Below, piece after piece: positions 8,409 through 19,419 of a stretch of 64,000 bases of DNA (positions are counted from its first letter, which is position 1; each line of letters opens with the position of its first letter). The notes under the pieces were generated by a model that made no database searches, had not been told where the DNA came from, and saw only the letters and a list, made by a program, of their open reading frames with translations. This DNA comes from Marchantia polymorpha subsp. ruderalis (taxonomy: Eukaryota > Streptophyta > Marchantiopsida > Marchantiales > Marchantiaceae). A program made the position numbers and the translations under genes. Where the stretch lies: positions 1,446,001 through 1,510,000 of the forward strand of contig AP031357.1 in the NCBI GenBank assembly GCA_037833965.1, in the 5' to 3' direction.

Positions 8409-10964
8409 ATGTCGAAGGTTCCCCAGCTGCAAGTGTCTCCACTCAGGGTGCCGCAGATCGGTCTACGCGCATTTCAAGATGTGCTGACGAGGCTGAAGCT
8501 CGATTTTCTCCTCTGGGGGTGGAATTGGACATGTCCGGAGATGGTGCGCGAGTATCTGCAAGAGAGACACAAGCCTTCTCGCGGATTTCGCCCACACCCA
8601 GAGAGATGGGAAATTTGCAATTGGGCGCAGGTGTTGGGCAGGTGTGCCGGCGAGGAAGGGGATCTCCTCTTCGAGGCCGACAGCGTGAAAGTGTCCCAGG
8701 AGGAAGAAGTCTCTTACAAGGAGCTCTTCAAGGTGGCTAGACATCCCAAGAACGGTTTCCGGACACGGGATTACAAGGATCGATTGCGGAGAAATGTCGC
8801 GACGGCATTGCTGCAGATATTGCAGCCGACCAAGACCGCTTACATGCATGGTTGGCAGGTAGAGTTCGTGGAGCTAGTGTTGTCAGGAGCTCCGGTGCAT
8901 TGGGCACGGCTCCTGTGGAAGGTGACGCGCCAACATGCGCAAGAAGAGAGGGGAGGAACGCTCAATCATCTATCGCCTTACTTAATCGTGTTTTACCGGG
9001 CGATGGGATGTTTGACGAATGCTGAGAAAACTCGGTTTCCGCAGCTGAGCCGGACTTATCCAGGTAGATATTCGAGGGAGGCCGAAGTAGACACGGATCC
9101 GGACGAGGAACCTGCCAGTACGCCTCCGGCTCCGGCTCCAGCCAGAGCAGCAGAAGAACGTCGAAGTGAGCGCATTCCGCGCAAGCGGAAGTGGGATGAG
9201 AGACCTGAGAACAGGCAGCCGGAAGTACCAGCTGCGCCGACTCGTGGTCGGCTCACCCCCGAGCCTCACAGTCGACCAAAACAGAGGGCACGCAGAATGC
9301 CAACTGTTACTGAGGAGACCAGGCGAACTCCGACCCGGCGGAATCTCACACAGGAAGAGATAATTGCTCAGGTCCTAGGGAAGACGGCAGAAATCTCTGC
9401 ACAGAAGGCACCACGGCCTTCGGGAGGAGATGGACGGACTGACGACCGGCCGACTGCGAGTCGGATGACTGAAGGTCGACAAGCGGAAGGAAGGCCAACT
9501 GAACGGCGCGTTGAACCGGACGGCAGGCCGGAAGCAGAAGAGAGTTTGGCTGACGAGCCAACAATCCTCAGAGGGTCGTCTTCGGCGGAAGGCACTTCTG
9601 GAAGAACGCCACCAGCAAACAGGCCAAGTGGAGTCAAGACGCGCAGGGTGTATCCGACTCCCAGTCGGACAACTGCTGGTCGGCCGACTGCGAGTCGGAC
9701 AACAGAGAGTCAGCCGGATTCGCCGACTGCGAGAAGGATGGGGCCAACGACGAGTGTGCGGACGCCTTCGGCGGACGCACCTTCAGCAAGGACACCTTCC
9801 GCGCAGATTGCGCCGGAAGGACAGGCAGCAGAAGCGGGCGGATCAAGAGTGACAAAAGTCACTGCGGCGTCGACCCCTTCACAAACCGAAGATCAAGCCG
9901 GAACAGGGGCTCAAGCAGTGGGATCTCCCACTGCCCTGGATATTTTAGCAGGCAGTGGAGCAGCAGTCGCAGCGGAAGCTGCTGCGCGCCACAGTTCCAG
10001 GGAGTCGCCAAGGGATTCGGTGGCGACTGAGATCCTCGAGACTGAGGATGAGACGAGCTCGGAAGAGCAAGAAGAGGATTCGGTGCAGAAAACGCCAACA
10101 GGGGTGCTTTGCGAACAGATAGTTCCACTCCTGCGATATCTGGATCGCAAGACATCCAAATACGCAAGTGCCTTAAAACCGCAGTCTTATGTGGAGACAA
10201 TCAGGCGAAGAACGAGGAGCAAGGTGGCAAGGTGGGCCTCTAGGTGCGGAGTATATGTGGATAGGAACACCGCCCTCCGACAACACCTGGCGGTCACCCA
10301 GAAGCTGTACCAAGCCTTGCAGCAGCAGAAGGAGGATGCGGCGACGAAGAGTCAGGCGGAGGCCGAACTAATACGGGCAAAGATCGAGTCGGAACTGCAG
10401 GAGGAGCGGAGACAGAACAAAGTCCTAGCAGCCGAGCTTGCGCGCCAGACGCGCGCCTTAGAGGAAAGTCAAAGAGCCCGCAAGGAGGATGAGGAGTTGT
10501 TGTGCAACTTGCAAACCGGGTGCTCGGATTTGAGGGCACAACGTGCGGAATTAGAAATGCAGCTGGCAGAGGTGGAGAGCAGCTGCAGGGCACGAGGAGA
10601 GTTGGCGGCACGGGTGACTCGTTGTCTAAACGGATACACCCATTGGGAGGTGGCAGCTCAAGAGAGGGTTACACTCCGGGAGTTCGAGCTTCGGGCGGCG
10701 GCCTTGACGGAAGGTGACAGTCGGAGTCGGCGGCGAGTGGCGAGAAAATTAGAAACTTTCTTGTCGGGTGCGCGCGACACTTTGGCGCACTTGCAGTCGG
10801 AAGTCACTGCAGCGCTCCGACGCCTGGGGTTACGCAGCCGGTCGGAAGACTGGCAAGGTAGAGACAGTAAGCGGAGCAGTCCGGCGCGCAGGAGGCGCAG
10901 CACCGGATCTGCTGAGTGCAGTAGAGTAGTTTGGTTTCGCGCAGATGCTGCGAGTGGTAGATAG
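8409..10964 (+). CDS. Family A LTR-encoded protein, intact (851 aa)
   Basis: The function is not known. The ORF lies wholly inside an LTR, in the U3 part. Residues 1-220 form a conserved, probably folded module (DFLLWGWNW near 32, RTRDYKDR near 119, GGTLNHLSPYLI near 182). Residues 225-600 are low-complexity, rich in Arg, Ser, Thr, Pro and Glu, with a basic patch (RIPRKRKW near 255) that could be a nuclear signal. Residues 620-735 are a long coiled coil, and 740-851 a second conserved module (THWEV, TLREFELRAA) with a basic tail RRRRSTGSAEC. There are no RT, integrase, transposase or zinc-finger motifs. The N-terminal module loosely recalls the putative plant transposon protein families of other plant retrotransposons; this is a weak impression. 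The start is the ATG of MSKVPQL, conserved in all A copies. It may be expressed from a promoter near the LTR start or by splicing. Confidence 0.85.
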   Translation: MSKVPQLQVSPLRVPQIGLRAFQDVLTRLKLDFLLWGWNWTCPEMVREYLQERHKPSRGFRPHPERWEICNWAQVLGRCAGEEGDLLFEADSVKVSQEEEVSYKELFKVARHPKNGFRTRDYKDRLRRNVATALLQILQPTKTAYMHGWQVEFVELVLSGAPVHWARLLWKVTRQHAQEERGGTLNHLSPYLIVFYRAMGCLTNAEKTRFPQLSRTYPGRYSREAEVDTDPDEEPASTPPAPAPARAAEERRSERIPRKRKWDERPENRQPEVPAAPTRGRLTPEPHSRPKQRARRMPTVTEETRRTPTRRNLTQEEIIAQVLGKTAEISAQKAPRPSGGDGRTDDRPTASRMTEGRQAEGRPTERRVEPDGRPEAEESLADEPTILRGSSSAEGTSGRTPPANRPSGVKTRRVYPTPSRTTAGRPTASRTTESQPDSPTARRMGPTTSVRTPSADAPSARTPSAQIAPEGQAAEAGGSRVTKVTAASTPSQTEDQAGTGAQAVGSPTALDILAGSGAAVAAEAAARHSSRESPRDSVATEILETEDETSSEEQEEDSVQKTPTGVLCEQIVPLLRYLDRKTSKYASALKPQSYVETIRRRTRSKVARWASRCGVYVDRNTALRQHLAVTQKLYQALQQQKEDAATKSQAEAELIRAKIESELQEERRQNKVLAAELARQTRALEESQRARKEDEELLCNLQTGCSDLRAQRAELEMQLAEVESSCRARGELAARVTRCLNGYTHWEVAAQERVTLREFELRAAALTEGDSRSRRRVARKLETFLSGARDTLAHLQSEVTAALRRLGLRSRSEDWQGRDSKRSSPARRRRSTGSAECSRVVWFRADAASGR

Positions 10965-10997
10965 GATAGCGTAGTGCTAGTTAGGATCTTTTGAGGG

Positions 10998-11026
10998 TAT
11001 AAAGTAGATCAAGGCGTTTTGCCTTG
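10998..11026 (+). promoter_or_regulatory. TATA box and hairpin of solo A LTR
   Basis: TATAAA (10998-11003) is followed by CAAGGC-GTTTT-GCCTTG (11010-11026). It is placed 34 bases after the stop codon of the LTR gene, as in other A copies. With no downstream PBS left, it would drive transcription into the protease region of element 1. Confidence 0.65.
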
Positions 11027-11923
11027 GGACTCTTCCAGTTTCGGAAGTGCAGATCAGGAACTCACTTTCTTAGCGTGTTTGTGCATTTTGGTCCTGGCAC
11101 CACGTAGAGAAGCTGCAGCATAGCGAAGTTACCGTATGTTGTAGTTGAAGGCCTTCGGCTGAATGTTCAGAGCTAGTACCCGGTTAGAGACTTGAGTAGT
11201 GCGGATCTGCACCTGCGGGTGATTTCTGATGCTCAGAGCCGGCTGCGAGTTAGAGACTTGAACAGTTCCCCCTTACTCCTTCGAGTGACATATCTTGATT
11301 GTACTCCTACGGGAAGTTTCCCCTGAATGCCAATGTGAAGTTTCATTACTTCGTGTAAACCTTGGTTTGTAATTCAGGTTGTGTGTGTGTTACTGGATCG
11401 TGTTTTCAGTAAGTTCTCAGTCGGGTCTGCACTCCCTGCGTTTTGTGTGATAGTCGAGGGTGACGTCCACGGCGTACGTAGAGGCTTCGTCCCGAAGTGA
11501 GAAGTCCAGTCCGGGTACCCCCGCTAGTTCCTGGCGGAAGGGCAGTAAAAGCCGGAGTGGGAGGCACTTCCTGCAGAACCTCTGAGTGAACTTGCGAGAC
11601 ACTTTCCTCCTGAAATCCGAAGCGGAGGTCCTGACCGACCTCCGAGTTGTGCTTTTTTGCCAGTTTCAGGTGTGTGTGTGTGTGTGTTGAGTGACCAAGC
11701 TGTACCGTGCATCCTCCGAGCATCCTCCGAGTTGAGATCCTCCTCCGAGTCGAGCCTCCGAGTCGAGCACTGCAGTATTTCTGGGAGTGACAGTCGCCTA
11801 GAATTCAAACTCTACCAAAAGTCTGTTAAACGTGACACTTTTACTCTGTGTGTTGCCTCTGTCCCTGTGGGTTCGATCTTTTTACCACCATACTGCAGTT
11901 TTAGCCTTTGGTGGGTTATTACA

Positions 11924-12713
11924 ACCACTTCCGACCGCGAGTACAGAGAGAGTGGCGGCTGTGACTTCCAACACTTCCTACGACATAGTGGAGGACATAG
12001 GGAGTCAGAGGGCAAATATTTCCTTCCACCAGCTGTTGGAGGACAATAAGACGTACAGAAGGATGCTGATGCTTTCGTTGCGCCGACCACGCAAACCCCG
12101 AAAAGGGAAACTTCCGGCTGTGTACAGAGTGGAAGGAGGAGACCTAGGACCTCCAGAGATCGAAGTAGAGATCGGAGGCTGCGTCATACAGAAGGTACCG
12201 GTGGACTCCGGCTCGGGCGTGAACATCATGACCGAGGAGATAGCGAACTCCTTGGGGTTCCAGACCTTCGAGCCTACATCCCGAGTGCGACTGGCCGATC
12301 AAACGCGCAGAATGCCGCTAGGAATGCCGCTAGGAATGTTGAGCAATGTGAGAACCAACATTGGAGGAGTGGACTTTCAACTGTCCTACATAATATTGCA
12401 ACCTCTAATGAAGAAAGGTTATGATGTGCTGCTTGGCAGACCGTGGCTATACGATGCCAAAGCAAGGTGTGACTGGAGGAGGAAGAGATTACAATTTCGG
12501 AACCCTGCGGACCCTCCGACTGTCATTACCGTACCATGGACCAAGGTACCACATGAGGGCGAAACACCTTCGACCACCTCCGGTTACACGACTGGAGGGG
12601 AGACCAGCTCGTCATGCACTTCAGAGACAGAAATGTCGGATGAGTTTGTGGGTTACGTCACTTGCTGCTCCATCGAGGAGGAAGGGGACGATGTGCATCC
12701 GGATGACGAATAG
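11924..12713 (+). pseudogene. pro: Protease region of element 1, ending at UAG
   Basis: This is the continuation of gag-pro after the solo LTR. It encodes a spacer (ISFHQLLEDNKTYRRML) and then an aspartic protease with the active site DSGSGVNIM (about 12207-12233) and the later GYDVLLGRPWL motif. The protease would cut the Gag-Pol polyprotein. It ends with an acidic stretch and the TAG at 12711-12713, which is conserved in the other two copies. The frame here is open, but it is cut off from gag by the inserted LTR, so it is not functional as it stands. A six-base GGAATGCCGCTA-type repeat near 12310-12335 adds a few residues relative to element 3. Confidence 0.85.
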
Positions 12714-12719
12714 CAACTA
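12711..12719 (+). promoter_or_regulatory. Probable stop-codon readthrough signal between pro and pol
   Basis: TAG CAA CTA matches the UAG-CAR-YYA context known from tobamovirus readthrough. Downstream codons stay open in the same frame (AGLGRSEISHTEGIVDPSD) into RT. The same stop, context and frame are found at 45111 and 57552. Confidence 0.75.
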
Positions 12720-15554
12720 GCAGCCGGACTGGGCAGAAGCGAGATCAGTCACACAGAGGGGATTGTCGACCCAAGTGACTGCTGCGAACTGCAGCTCAGT
12801 CCAGATAAAGGCTTGAAGGTGTCAAGCCAGGTACAAGGAGAAGAGTTGAACAGGGTACAGGCGTTTCTTCGCCAGTATGAGGATGTCTTTGCATGGAAGA
12901 TTGAAGACATGAAAGGCATACCTGCAAGGTATGGGGAGCACAGGATCGACTTGTTGGACGAGGCAGTTCCGGTTCGCCAACGCCAATACAGGCTCAACCC
13001 AAAATATTCATTATTGGTGAAGGACGAAATCGATAAGTACCTGAGCGCAGAGATCATCTACCCGGTACTCAGTAGCGAGTGGGTGTCGCCTATCGTAATC
13101 GTGCCCAAGAAACTGACGGGTAAGATCCGGGTGTGCCAGGACTTCCGAAAGCTGATCGCAGCAACGAGGAAGGACCATCACCCTCTTCCTTTCACGGACT
13201 CTATTTTGGACCATGTCGCAGGGCATGAATGCTACAGTTTCCTAGACGGATTCTCCGGCTACAACCAGGTGTCCATCAGGGAACAGGACAAGGACAAAAC
13301 AACCTTCACGACCGACTGGGGAACCTATGCTTATCACAAGATGCCTTTCGGGCTGTGCAACGCACCAGCGACGTTCCAACGGATGATGACAAACATCTTC
13401 CAAGAGCACCTGAGGAAGTTCCTGGAAATTTTCATCGATGACTTTTGTGTCTTCGGTAAGAGGTCGGAGCACCTTAACCATCTTCGGCAGACGTTTGACA
13501 GATGTCGGGAGAGCAGCTTGTCCTTGCATCTTGAGAAGTGTTTTTTCTTCATGACCAGCGGAATCCTGCTGGGGCACCGAGTTTCGTCCGATGGCATTGC
13601 AGTGGATGTAGAGAAGGTGAAGATTATTCTCGAACTTCAGCCGCCGACGAACCTGCGTGAGTTGAGGGCCTTCCTTGGCCATGTAGGATATTACAGAAGG
13701 TTCATAAATATGTACGCCATCTTGGCAGCCGATCTGACGAAGCTGCTTAAGAAGGAGTAACCCTATGTGTGGGGCAAGGAGCAACAGCTAGCCTTTGAAA
13801 CACTCAAAGCCAAACTAACGACTGCTCCGGTTCTGAGAAGTCCGGATTGGAACAGACCTTTCCACGTCTATGTAGACACGTCGGCATTTGCAATCGGAGT
13901 GGTTCTCAGTCAGAAGGACGACAACAAGAAGGACTACCCGATTTACTTCGCGAGCCGTCAGTTGTCAGCAGCAGAGAAGAAGTACACGACAACTGAGAGG
14001 GAGGCGTTGGGAATGGTGTACTCCTGTAAGAAGTTCAGACATTATTTGATCTGCTACGAGTTCGTGTTTCACATGGATCATTACGCCTTACAGCACCTGG
14101 TGAAGAAGGCGGATCTGTCCGGACGAATTGCCAGGTGGGTACTACTGCTGCAGGAATTCACCTACACTGTGCAGACTAGGAAGGGCGTTCACCATGAGAA
14201 CGCGGACTACCTCTCCAGACTATGGACCGAACCCATAGAAGAGGAAGTAGTGGATGATTTTCCCGACGAACAACTTTTTCAGTTGTACGCCAGCCATGAG
14301 TCCAGGTACGCGGACTTATACAGGTTTCTGCTCACACTCCAATGTCCGGAAGGATTGGATGCGGAGCAGCGCACAGTCTTCGTTCATAAAGCGGGACCTT
14401 ACCAGCTCCAACAGGGGGTCTTATTCAAGAAAATGGCAGATGAGAGGCTGTGCAGATGCTTAGAGGAGTCCGAAGTTCCGCGAGTCGTTAAGGCCATGCA
14501 CACAGAGGACGCTGGTGGTCATTACGCCACCAGGAATACAGTGATCAAAATTGTGAATGCAGGATACTGGTGGCCGACGATGTTCAAAGATGTACACGAC
14601 TACGTTCGCAAATGCGATAGCTGCCAGAGGACGGGAAGGCCGACTCCGACTACGAGATGGCCTCTGACACCGATCATGCCCTTGGCACCATTTGAAAAAT
14701 GGGGGATCGACTTCGTGGGACCAATACAACCTGTCACTAAAGGCACGCGCAGGCGCTACATATTGGTAGCAACAGACTATGCGACCAAGATGGTGGAGGC
14801 AGAGGCCACAAGGCACGACGACGCAGCAGCACTAGCACGGTTCCTATTCGAATCAATCATCACACGCTACGAATGCCCACTAGAAATAGTCAGTGACAGG
14901 GGAACGCACTTTCTGAATCAGGTGATAGAAAGTTTGACGCGGCACTTCCAGATTAAGCATCGGAAGACTACTCCATACAACCCCAAGGCGAATGATCTGA
15001 CAGAGAAGTCCAATGGATTGCTTTGTAAGATACTCCTCAAGGTGACTGTGAATCATGCTCACGACTGGGACACCAAGCTACCGGCCGCCTTATGGGCATA
15101 CAGAACGGAAGAAAAAGTCACCACCAGGCAAACACCTTACTTTCTGGTTTATGGGCAGCATCCGATCTTACCCATCGAATTCGAGATACCCACCAGGAGG
15201 ACCTTAGATCAGAGAAGGCTGGATGCGGAAGAAAGTCAGGCCTATCGACTGCAAGAAGTAATGGCACTGGAGGAAAGACGTCAAGAGGCCGAAGATCGAA
15301 CCAAGCAACTACAACTCAGGCGGAAGGAGAAGTACGATCGAAGACTCAAACCAGTACTACTTGAGAAGGGCGACTTGGCTCTGCTCTACGATAGCTGACA
15401 TGCTAGATTTCCAGGCAAGCTACACTTGAGATGGATGGGACCTTACAAGGTGATCGAAGTTTTCCCCAATGGATCAATCCAACTCGCAGAACTGACAAGA
15501 GAATGGCTAGGCACCCGCGTGAACGGGTGGCGTCTGAAGAAATACCACGTGTAA
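12714..15554 (+). pseudogene. pol: pol of element 1: RT, RNase H, integrase (two nonsense codons)
   Basis: It follows the UAG in frame. RT motifs are present (WVSPIVIVPKK, FLDGFSGYNQV, PFGLCNAPATFQRMM, FIDDF as the catalytic box). A TAA at 13758-13760 interrupts the RT-RNase H link. RNase H follows (VDTSAFAIG, TTEREALG, ENADYLSR). The integrase has an H-H-C-C zinc domain and a D,D(35)E core (WGIDF, SDRGTH, LTEKSN). A TGA at 15396-15398 replaces an arginine codon before the C-terminal GPY-like region (RWMGPYKV); the coding sequence then runs to TAA at 15552-15554. There is a single RNase H domain and no second archaeal-type one, unlike many Tat elements. It is otherwise colinear with 57555-60395. 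Confidence 0.9.
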
Positions 15555-15578
15555 ATGTTCGCGTGGGCGCTCACAATT

Positions 15579-15591
15579 GAGGAGGGGGGCA
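15579..15591 (+). other. Polypurine tract of element 1
   Basis: GAGGAGGGGGGCA directly precedes the TGTGG of the 3' LTR, where plus-strand DNA synthesis would start. The upstream block GCGTGGGCGCTCACAATT is also conserved in the other two elements. Confidence 0.85.
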
Positions 15592-18467
15592 TGTGGTAAC
15601 ACACTTTTTGTTTTTTTTTGCAGAATTTAAACAATTTTAGAAAACTAGTACCGAAGCAGTGTTAATAGTCAGAAAAGGGTACGTTAAATAGAGTGGATTG
15701 ATGAGATCGTCACGAGGTCACGAAGAATCGCGTAGTCGGATGTACCAACGCCAATGTCTTCGGCGCCTTCGGCAAAAGCTCCTTTTCTGAGGTGTCTCTA
15801 CTCACGCGCTTCCCGCGTCTAAAGAAGCTACGCTTCCGGCGCAGACACCTCAGGAGGAGGTTTTGCTAAAGACGTCAGAAGAAGGGCCCGGACCTCTGAA
15901 GGCTTCCGACCATGAGTGCTCATTCGGCGATGCGCCGCTAGCGATCAGGGACGGAGAAGTTATGAGCGTCGGAAAACTCGTAGCCGGACATGCGCCGTTC
16001 GCGCTAGGGTTCACAGCCGGAAAGGACTCCCGTACGCCCTCGGCGATGCGCCTTCGGCGGAAGCACGCGCTCATGGGAGGAAATCAACTCGGAGTCGGAA
16101 GCGCCTTTGCCGGCTGCGCAACGGAAGAAACGCGCCGACTGGATGTACGCCTCCGACGTGGCGCTGATAGCCGGATGCGCTGGTATGATTTGCGCCGGCG
16201 GGATATGCGCCGTTAGCAATGGACGAGGCATAAAGGACAAAATAAGCGGTACGAATACGCGCCGGCGTAATTTGCGCCGACTGGATGTGCGCCTCCAGCA
16301 AGGCGCCGACGGATAAGGAACACGTCAGCGGCGGACGCACCTTCAGCGAAGACACCTTCCGCGTAGATTGTGCCGGAAGGGCAGGCAGCAGAAGCGGGCG
16401 GTGCAAGGGTGACAAGAGTCACTGCGGCGTCGACCCCTTCGGACACCGAAGATCGAGCCGGAACAGGGGCTCAAGCAGTGGGATCCCCCACTGCCCTGGA
16501 TATTTTAGCAGGCAGTGGAGCGGCAGTCGCAGCGGAAGCTGCTGCGCGCCACAGTTCCAGGGAGTCGCCAAGGGATTCGGTGGCGACTGAAATCCTCGAA
16601 ACGGAGGATGAGACGAGCTCGGAAGAGCAGGAAGCGGATTCTGTGCAGAAAACGCCAACAGGGGTGTTGTGCGAGCAGATAGTCCCTCTCCTGCGATATC
16701 TGGATCGCAAGACATCCAAGTACTCGGGTACTGGAAAACCGTAGTCTTATGTGGAAACTGTCAAGCGCAGGACGAGGAGCAAGGTGGCCACTTGGGCCTC
16801 TAGGTGCCAAGTATATGTGGAAAGGAACACCGCCCTCCGACAACACCTGGCGGTCACACAGAAGCTATACCAAGCCTTGCAGCAGCAGAGGGAGGATGCG
16901 GCAACGAAAAGCCAAACGTAGGCCGAGCTAATGCGGGCAAAGATCGAGTCAGAATTGCAGGAAGAGCGGAGACAAAACCACATCCTAGCAGCAGAGCTTG
17001 CGCGCCAGACGCACGCCTTAGAAGAAAGTCAAAGAGCCCGCAAGGAGGATGAGGAGTTGTTGCGCAACTTTCAATCCGAGTGCTCGGATTTGAGGGCGCA
17101 GCGTGCGCAAGCGGAAATGCAGCTAGCAGAGGTGGAAGGCAGCTGCCGGGCGCGAGAAGAGTTGGCGACGCGGGTGACTCACTGTCTAAAAGGATATGCC
17201 CATTGGGAGGTGGCAGCTCAAGAGAGGATCACACTCAGGGAGTTCGAGCTTCGGGCGGCGGCATTGACGGAGGGTGACAGTCGGAGTCGGCGGCGAGTAG
17301 CGAGGAAATTAGAAACCTTCTTGTCGGGTGCGCACGACACTATGGCGCACTTAGAGTCGGAAGTCACTGCAGCCCTCCGACGCCTGGGGTTGCGCAGCCG
17401 GTCAGAAGACTGGCAAGGTAGAGACAGCGAGCGGAGCAGTCCGGCGCGCAGGAGGCGCAGCACCGGATCCGCCGAGTGCAGTAGTATAGTTTGGTTTCGC
17501 GCAGATGTTGCGAGTAGTAGATAGGATAGCGTAGTTAGGACCTTTGAGGGTATAAAGTAGATCAAGGCGTTTTGCCTTGGGACTCTTCCAGTTTCGGAAG
17601 TGCAGATCAGGAACTCACTTTCTTGACGTGTTTGTGCATTTTGGTCCTGGCACCACGTAGAGAAGCTGCAGCATAGCGAAGTTACCATATGTTGTAGTTG
17701 AAGGCCTTCGGCTGAATGTTCAGAGCTAGCGTTCGGTTAGAGACTTGAGTAGTGCGGATCTGCACCTGCGGGTGATTTCTGATGCTTAGAGCCGGCTGCG
17801 AGTTAGAGACTTGAACAGTTCCCCCTTACTCCTTCGAGTGACATATCCTGATTGTACTCCTACGGGAAGTTTCCCCTGAATGCCAAAGTGAAGTTTTATT
17901 ACTTCGTGTAAGCCTTGGTTTGCAATTCAGGTTGTGTGTGTGTTACTGGATCGTGTCTCAGTTAAGTTCTCAGTCGGGTCTGCACTCCCTGCGTTTGGTG
18001 TGAGAGTCGAGGGTGACGTCCACGGCGTATGAAGAGGCTTCGTTCCGAAGTGGGAAGTCTAGTCCGGGTACCCTACGCTAGTTCCTGGCGGAAGGGCAGT
18101 AAAAGCCGGAGTGGGAGTCACTACCTGCAGAACCTCTGAGTGAATTTTTGAGACACTTTCCTCCTGAAATCCGAAGCGGAGGTCCTGACCGACCTCCGAG
18201 TTGTGCTTTTGCCAGTTTCAGGTGTGTGTGTGTGGGTGTGTGTTGAGTGACCACGCTGTACCGTGCATCCTCCGAGTCGAGATCCTCCTCCGAGTCGAGC
18301 CTCCGAGTCGAGCACTGCAGCATTTCTGGGAGTGACAGTCGCCTAGAATTCAAACTCTACAAAAGTATGTTAAACGTGACACTTTTACTCTGTGTGTTGC
18401 CTCTGTCCCTGTGGGTTCGATCTTTTTACCACCATACTGCAGTTTTAGCCTTTGGTGGGTTATTACA
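15592..18467 (+). repeat. 3' LTR of element 1, internally deleted (2,876 bp)
   Basis: It starts TGTGGTAACAC and ends TTATTACA. Compared with the 5' LTR it lacks about 113 bases near 15943 (junction CTAGCGATCAGGG) and about 1.87 kb near 16330, which removes the start and first half of the LTR gene. The second junction falls in a short shared GCGGCGG-like stretch, suggesting a microhomology deletion. TATA and hairpin are intact at 17551-17579. Confidence 0.9.
16370..17524 (+). pseudogene. Family A LTR gene, 3' half only
   Basis: After the large deletion only the C-terminal part remains: acidic stretch, coiled coil and basic tail. It is further broken by TAG at 16742-16744 (from CAG) and TAG at 16918-16920 (from GAG). 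The last piece, 16931-17524, is open and encodes the coiled coil and the conserved C-terminal module. Confidence 0.85.
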
Positions 18468-19419
18468 TCCGCGCTCCCTCGTTCTTCTCTGGCGACGCAC
18501 TTCCTTTCTCCGTCGCAATCGTCGCCGTGTCCGCGTTGTTGGCTGGTAACACCAGCCTGCGCGCCTTCTGCTTCGGCCGGCTGTATGACTCGTACAACGG
18601 CCGCGGTCGAATGGGAGCAGAGGGTTCTTGATGCTGCTCCTCTTCGGACTCCTCTCTCCATCGCCGCTTCCGCGGCGCTCGTGCTGCAGGAGTGTTCCTC
18701 TCTTCGTCCCTCCGCCTTGACGGAGTAGAAGTCGGTGACTCCTCTGCATCTGTGTCGACCTCATTCTCCCGCACATACTTCCCGGGATGGTTGACGGACA
18801 ACGGCGGAAAACGCGCAAGCTCCGCCGCTGTCAAACAATTCCGCTGTCGATAAAAATTGATGAGGAAAGGAGAGAGATGGTTTAGAGTTCCCCCCTTCTC
18901 CTCAAAAGCGTGCTGTCGCATCACCCGGTGCAGGATGCTCGCCCAGTGAATTGGAGTTCCCTCGATGACACACTCCACAAAAGAGACCTGCCACAATGTG
19001 ATGTAGCAGGCGCGGTGTGGCTGTAGTAATTGCAGCAGCGCCGCGGACAGAGTCTGGCGGAATCGATCCTTGTAATCGCGGGTCATGTACCCATTCTTGG
19101 TAGACCTCCCGTTCTTGAACAGCTCCACGAATTGTGCCTCTTCCTGCTTGGTCACCTTGATGCTCTCGCTGTCGAAGAGGAGGTGCCCTTGCATGCCGGC
19201 ACATCTCCCCAATGCCTGCGCCCAATCTTGGACTGTCCACCGATCAACATGCGGACGCAATCCGCGCGAAGGTGGTCCCTGTGGCTCTAGCCACTCGCGC
19301 ACCATATCCGCACAGATGTAGTTCCATCCCCATAGCAAGAAATCGAGCTTTCTTGCTATCAAGCGCTCCTCGAAAGCGCGCAGCCCGTTCTGTGGTAGAC
19401 GGAGTGGCAGCATCCGCAA
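18468..19419 (-). pseudogene. Family B LTR gene, both ends lost
   Basis: This is the N-terminal module (DFLLWGWNYICADMV, GGTLNHLSPFLI) plus the start of the disordered linker, open for over 300 codons until it runs into element 1's LTR. About 260 bases are missing upstream: sequence jumps from the GAGCAAG before the usual start to AACGCAATCACG, between short AAG repeats, removing the 84-residue extension. The internal ATG at the family-A-like start is mutated to ATC, so the first remaining ATG is at 19419. Confidence 0.8.

Larger units (their letters stand above)
7038..11923 (+). repeat. Solo LTR, family A (4,886 bp) inside element 1
   Basis: It is a complete LTR from TGTGGTAACAC to GGGTTATTACA, with ACCAC duplicated on both sides (7033-7037, 11924-11928). 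It sits between the gag and protease parts of element 1, whose reading resumes right after it. It arose by insertion of a full element followed by recombination between its LTRs. It retains a fully open LTR gene and the TATA/hairpin. The first 1.37 kb before the gene is non-coding with many short hairpins; the last 0.9 kb is R/U5. Confidence 0.95.
69..18467 (+). mobile_element. Element 1: family A Ty3/gypsy LTR retrotransposon, decayed
   Basis: Both LTRs, PBS, gag with zinc knuckles, protease, RT, RNase H, integrase and PPT are present in the order of Ty3/gypsy elements. A solo LTR of the same family (7038-11923) splits it between gag and protease. Gag carries frameshifts, pol carries two nonsense codons, and the 3' LTR has lost about 2 kb. 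The bases outside the LTRs differ (CACGG at 64-68, TCCGC at 18468-18472), so no target-site duplication is seen. The two outer flanks are B LTR pieces in opposite orientation, which suggests recombination between elements after insertion, or a misassembly. Confidence 0.9.

Noticed and set aside
13758-13760. TAA in element 1 pol as a second readthrough or frameshift site
   Set aside because: The corresponding codon is sense in element 3 (58599 region) and in the B element, so it is a private mutation.
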